15,883 bases of DNA, from contig CAJFNH010000020.1 of NCBI GenBank assembly GCA_904394195.1, positions 1-15,883 of the forward strand. Direction: 5' to 3'. Within the stretch, counting starts at the first letter, position 1; each line of letters starts with the position of its first letter. The position numbers and the translations under genes are program-made. The DNA comes from Candidatus Gallimonas caecicola. Its GTDB lineage: Bacteria > Bacillota > Clostridia > Christensenellales > Borkfalkiaceae. Of this stretch, positions 13,747-15,883 are shown in pieces. Below the pieces are notes generated by a model that was not told where the DNA came from, did not search any database, and saw only the letters and a list, made by a program, of their open reading frames with translations.

Positions 13747-14530
13747 ATGCCTGCCATCTATGCACACCGCGCGTTCGGCGAGGACGTGAAAAAACGCCTC
13801 GCACGCGATCGCTATGCGGAAGTCTTTGCCTTTCCCGACAGCTTCGCGCTCGGACTGGTTCTACTTTCATCCGCTCGGGCACAATGCCGTCAACCGCCGC
13901 GGGAACGCCATGCACGAAGAGAGCGCCGCCCTGTTTTTCACGCGCTCGCGCGACATCTTCGTGCAACGGGGCTGCCGCGCCGCCGAACGCGCCTATCTTT
14001 ACGGATTTGTCTGCCACTTTGCGCTGGACAGCGTCTGCCACCCGGAAGTCGCCGCGCAGATGCGCAAATACGATATCTCGCACACGGCGGTAGAGGCGGC
14101 GTTCGAGCGCTGCATGCTCGAGCGCGACGGGCTTGACCCCGTCAGGGCGCACGTCGAAAGCCATATCCGCGCAAGCGGGGAGAACGTTTGCGCCGTTGCC
14201 GCCTACTGCGGCGTAAGCGAAAAACAGGCAAGGCGCGCCATCTGCTCGATGGTACGCTGCTCCCGCCTTCTGCGCGCGCCGAACGCCTGTAAGCGCGCTC
14301 TCCTGCACTTTGCGCTGCGCCTTGCGGGGAGCAAGTCGGTCATCGACATGATCGTTCCCGCACAGGACAAGCCCGTGCATGCTAAAGGAAACGCCGCGCT
14401 TGCAGCGTGCTATGCGCGCGCACTGGAAAAGGCGGTGTCCCTCATCGGCAATCTGCGCGGCTTTCTTGCGGGGGAAGAAGCGCTTGACGAAGCATTTTCA
14501 TCCAACTATGAATCGGAGGAAAAGATATGA
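13747..14530 (+). pseudogene. Zinc-dependent phospholipase C family protein, frameshifted
   Basis: Two frames together give one protein of about 260 residues of the zinc-dependent phospholipase C family, common in Clostridia. Frame 1 starts at ATG 13747 after GGAGAG with MPAIYAHRAFGEDV and runs to FPDSFALGL near 13857. Frame 2 continues from 13853 with DWFYFHPLGHNAVNRRG, NAMHEESAALFF and YLYGFVCHFALDSVCHPEV, with the His/Asp residues typical of metal binding (HPL, MHE, CHFALDS-CH). Relatives read GL(H/Q)GPD at the junction; here QGP/HGP is missing and the frame is shifted, as a 14-base loss between two GACTG copies would cause. As read, translation from 13747 ends at 14136 with an unrelated tail. 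The stop at 14530 overlaps the transporter start (ATGA). It could be a true pseudogene or a sequencing error. The product would act on membrane phospholipids if intact. Confidence 0.8.
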
Positions 14531-15883
14531 AACGACTGGCGCGTGCGCGCAGGCTGGAGTGGAGCTGGATCTTATACGACGTTGGCAATTCCGCCTTCAC
14601 GCTGATGATCAGCACCATCCTGCCCATCTACTTTGACGGGCTTGTGACCTCGGCGGGGCTGGAGAGCGAACTCGCCACCGCCTACTGGGGATATGCCGCC
14701 AGCATCGTCACGCTGTTCGTTGCCATCCTCAGCCCCATCATGGGGACGCTGAGCGACTTTTCCGGCTACAAGAAGCCCATCTTCTTTTTCTTTGCCTGTG
14801 CGGGCGTGGTGGGCTGCGCGGCGCTGGGCATCCCCATGCCGTGGCTGGTGTTCCTGATCGTGTTCATCATCACCAAGATCTTCTATTCGGGCAGCCTTGT
14901 CTTTTACGACGCCATGCTGGTGGATGTGACCACCACCGAGAGAACGGACATCGTCTCCTCCAAGGGGTACGCCTTCGGATATATCGGCAGCTGCATCCCC
15001 TTCCTCATCAGCATCGCCATCGTGCTGCTGACTGACCTTGCCTATTCCGTCTCCATCCCCATCGCGCTCGTCATCAACGCGCTGTGGTGGCTGGGCTTCA
15101 CCATGCCGCTCATGAAGAGCTACAAGCAGACCCACTTTGTGCCGCGCACGCCGCACGCCGTCCGCGACAACTTCAGGCGGCTGTTCTCCGTCTTTTCCAA
15201 AAAGTCGGATATCCCCAACAAAAAAGGCATCATCCTCTTTCTTGTCGCCTTCTTCCTGTATATCGACGGCGTGTACACCGTCATCGACATGGCGACTTCC
15301 TTCGGCACGGCGCTCGGCTTTGACACGACCAACCTGCTGCTGGCACTTTTGCTGACGCAGGTCATCGCCTTCCCCGCCGCCATTATCATGGGCAAACTTG
15401 CGGGAAAGGTGCGCAACGATATCCTCATCCTCATCTGCATCGTCGCCTATACGGGCGTGGGCATCTTTGCCATCTTCATGAACGCGGTGTGGCAGTTCTG
15501 GCTGCTCGCCTGCGCCGTGGGGCTCTTTCAGGGCGGCGTGCAGGCGCTCTCCCGCTCCTACTTTGCCAAGATCATCCCGCCCGACCAGTCGGGATGCCTG
15601 TTCGGCATCCTCGATATCTTCGGCAAGGGTGCGGCGTTCCTGGGAACGCTGCTTGTGGGCGCGGTGACGCAGGCGACGGGCTCCGTCAACCTGGGCGCCA
15701 TCCCCATCGCCTGCCTGCTGGCAGCGGGCATCGTGGTGTTCCTGTTCGCGGCAAAAGTCAACCGCCCCTTCCTGGAGCGGCAGGCAGCGCAGGAACATGC
15801 CGACAGTGCGCAGGAGAGCGCAGGCGGGCAGCCCGCGCAGGGGGAGATGGCCGACGAAACGTCCGACCTCCCGCCCGATGAAC
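14527..15883 (+). CDS. UMF1/Atg22-like MFS transporter (partial at the right edge)
   Basis: At least 452 residues of a polytopic membrane transporter; no stop codon lies in the window. ATG at 14527 follows GGAGGAAAAGAT and overlaps the phospholipase-like stop by four bases, implying translational coupling. WILYDVGNSAFTLMISTILP (residues 14-33) and FLYIDGVYTVIDMATSFGT near 245-263 are signatures of the UMF1 (Atg22-like) branch of the major facilitator superfamily. GTLSDFSGYKKP near 75 is the MFS loop 2-3 motif. I count about 12 hydrophobic segments, ending near residue 415, then a hydrophilic Gln/Glu/Ala/Asp-rich tail that is cut by the window. The substrate is unknown; yeast Atg22 exports amino acids from the vacuole. 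Linkage to a phospholipase-like gene hints at uptake of a lipid breakdown product, but that is only inference. Confidence 0.88.
   Translation, partial: MKRLARARRLEWSWILYDVGNSAFTLMISTILPIYFDGLVTSAGLESELATAYWGYAASIVTLFVAILSPIMGTLSDFSGYKKPIFFFFACAGVVGCAALGIPMPWLVFLIVFIITKIFYSGSLVFYDAMLVDVTTTERTDIVSSKGYAFGYIGSCIPFLISIAIVLLTDLAYSVSIPIALVINALWWLGFTMPLMKSYKQTHFVPRTPHAVRDNFRRLFSVFSKKSDIPNKKGIILFLVAFFLYIDGVYTVIDMATSFGTALGFDTTNLLLALLLTQVIAFPAAIIMGKLAGKVRNDILILICIVAYTGVGIFAIFMNAVWQFWLLACAVGLFQGGVQALSRSYFAKIIPPDQSGCLFGILDIFGKGAAFLGTLLVGAVTQATGSVNLGAIPIACLLAAGIVVFLFAAKVNRPFLERQAAQEHADSAQESAGGQPAQGEMADETSDLPPDE

Noticed and set aside
13814..13852. ATG at 13814-type start as an independent gene in the second frame of the phospholipase-like gene
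   Set aside because: No ribosome binding site, and the first codons (MRKSLPFPTASRS) are the out-of-frame reading of the conserved N-terminal part; the family match starts at DWFYF.
1..15883. CRISPR array, tRNA, rRNA, insertion sequence, prophage or riboswitch
   Set aside because: No regularly spaced repeats, cloverleaf or conserved rRNA segments, transposase or integrase motifs, or known riboswitch cores were seen on either strand.

Overview
The window looks like chromosomal DNA of a GC-rich (about 60% by eye) member of the Firmicutes, probably a gut-type Clostridia or Christensenellales relative. Supporting signs are consensus sigma-A promoters, strong AGGAGG-type ribosome binding sites, lipobox and secreted surface proteins, an MreB-like protein beside maf, and a Gram-positive-style zinc-dependent phospholipase C relative. 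No rRNA, tRNA, CRISPR array, insertion sequence or phage gene was seen, and no gene-free stretch exceeds about 300 bases.

Layout. 1-1517 (minus): N-terminal part of a secreted lamin-tail plus choice-of-anchor I beta-propeller protein, cut at the left edge and interrupted near base 81-98 by a switch to the opposite strand. 1652-2878 (minus): membrane-anchored choloylglycine-hydrolase-type Ntn amidase with its own consensus promoter and terminator. 3070-6174 (minus): operon of exopolyphosphatase/HD protein, Maf pyrophosphatase and an MreB-like actin. 6426-7171 (minus): two overlapping genes for half-size TSUP permease subunits. 7359-11000 (plus): a 1213-residue lipoprotein with three jelly-roll modules and a C-terminal membrane helix, transcribed divergently from the TSUP pair through overlapping promoters. 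11090-13573 (minus): a UvrA2-type ABC ATPase without the UvrB-binding insert. 13747-end (plus): a frameshifted zinc-dependent phospholipase C-like gene, translationally coupled to a UMF1-family MFS transporter that runs off the right edge.

Three points stand out. First, the first gene contains an apparent intragenic inversion breakpoint: the plus strand at 3-98 encodes a downstream segment of the same protein family, joined head-on at a CTCGAG palindrome. Second, the phospholipase-like gene appears to have lost 14 bases between two GACTG repeats. Third, the promoters of these two genes share TTTACA-type hexamers on an 11-bp period at about -60 to -43 and have poor -35 boxes. That is the arrangement of a Bacillus PhoP (phosphate starvation) box, and together with the neighbouring ppx it suggests a phosphate-acquisition theme. 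I did not find a clearly new multi-gene system.
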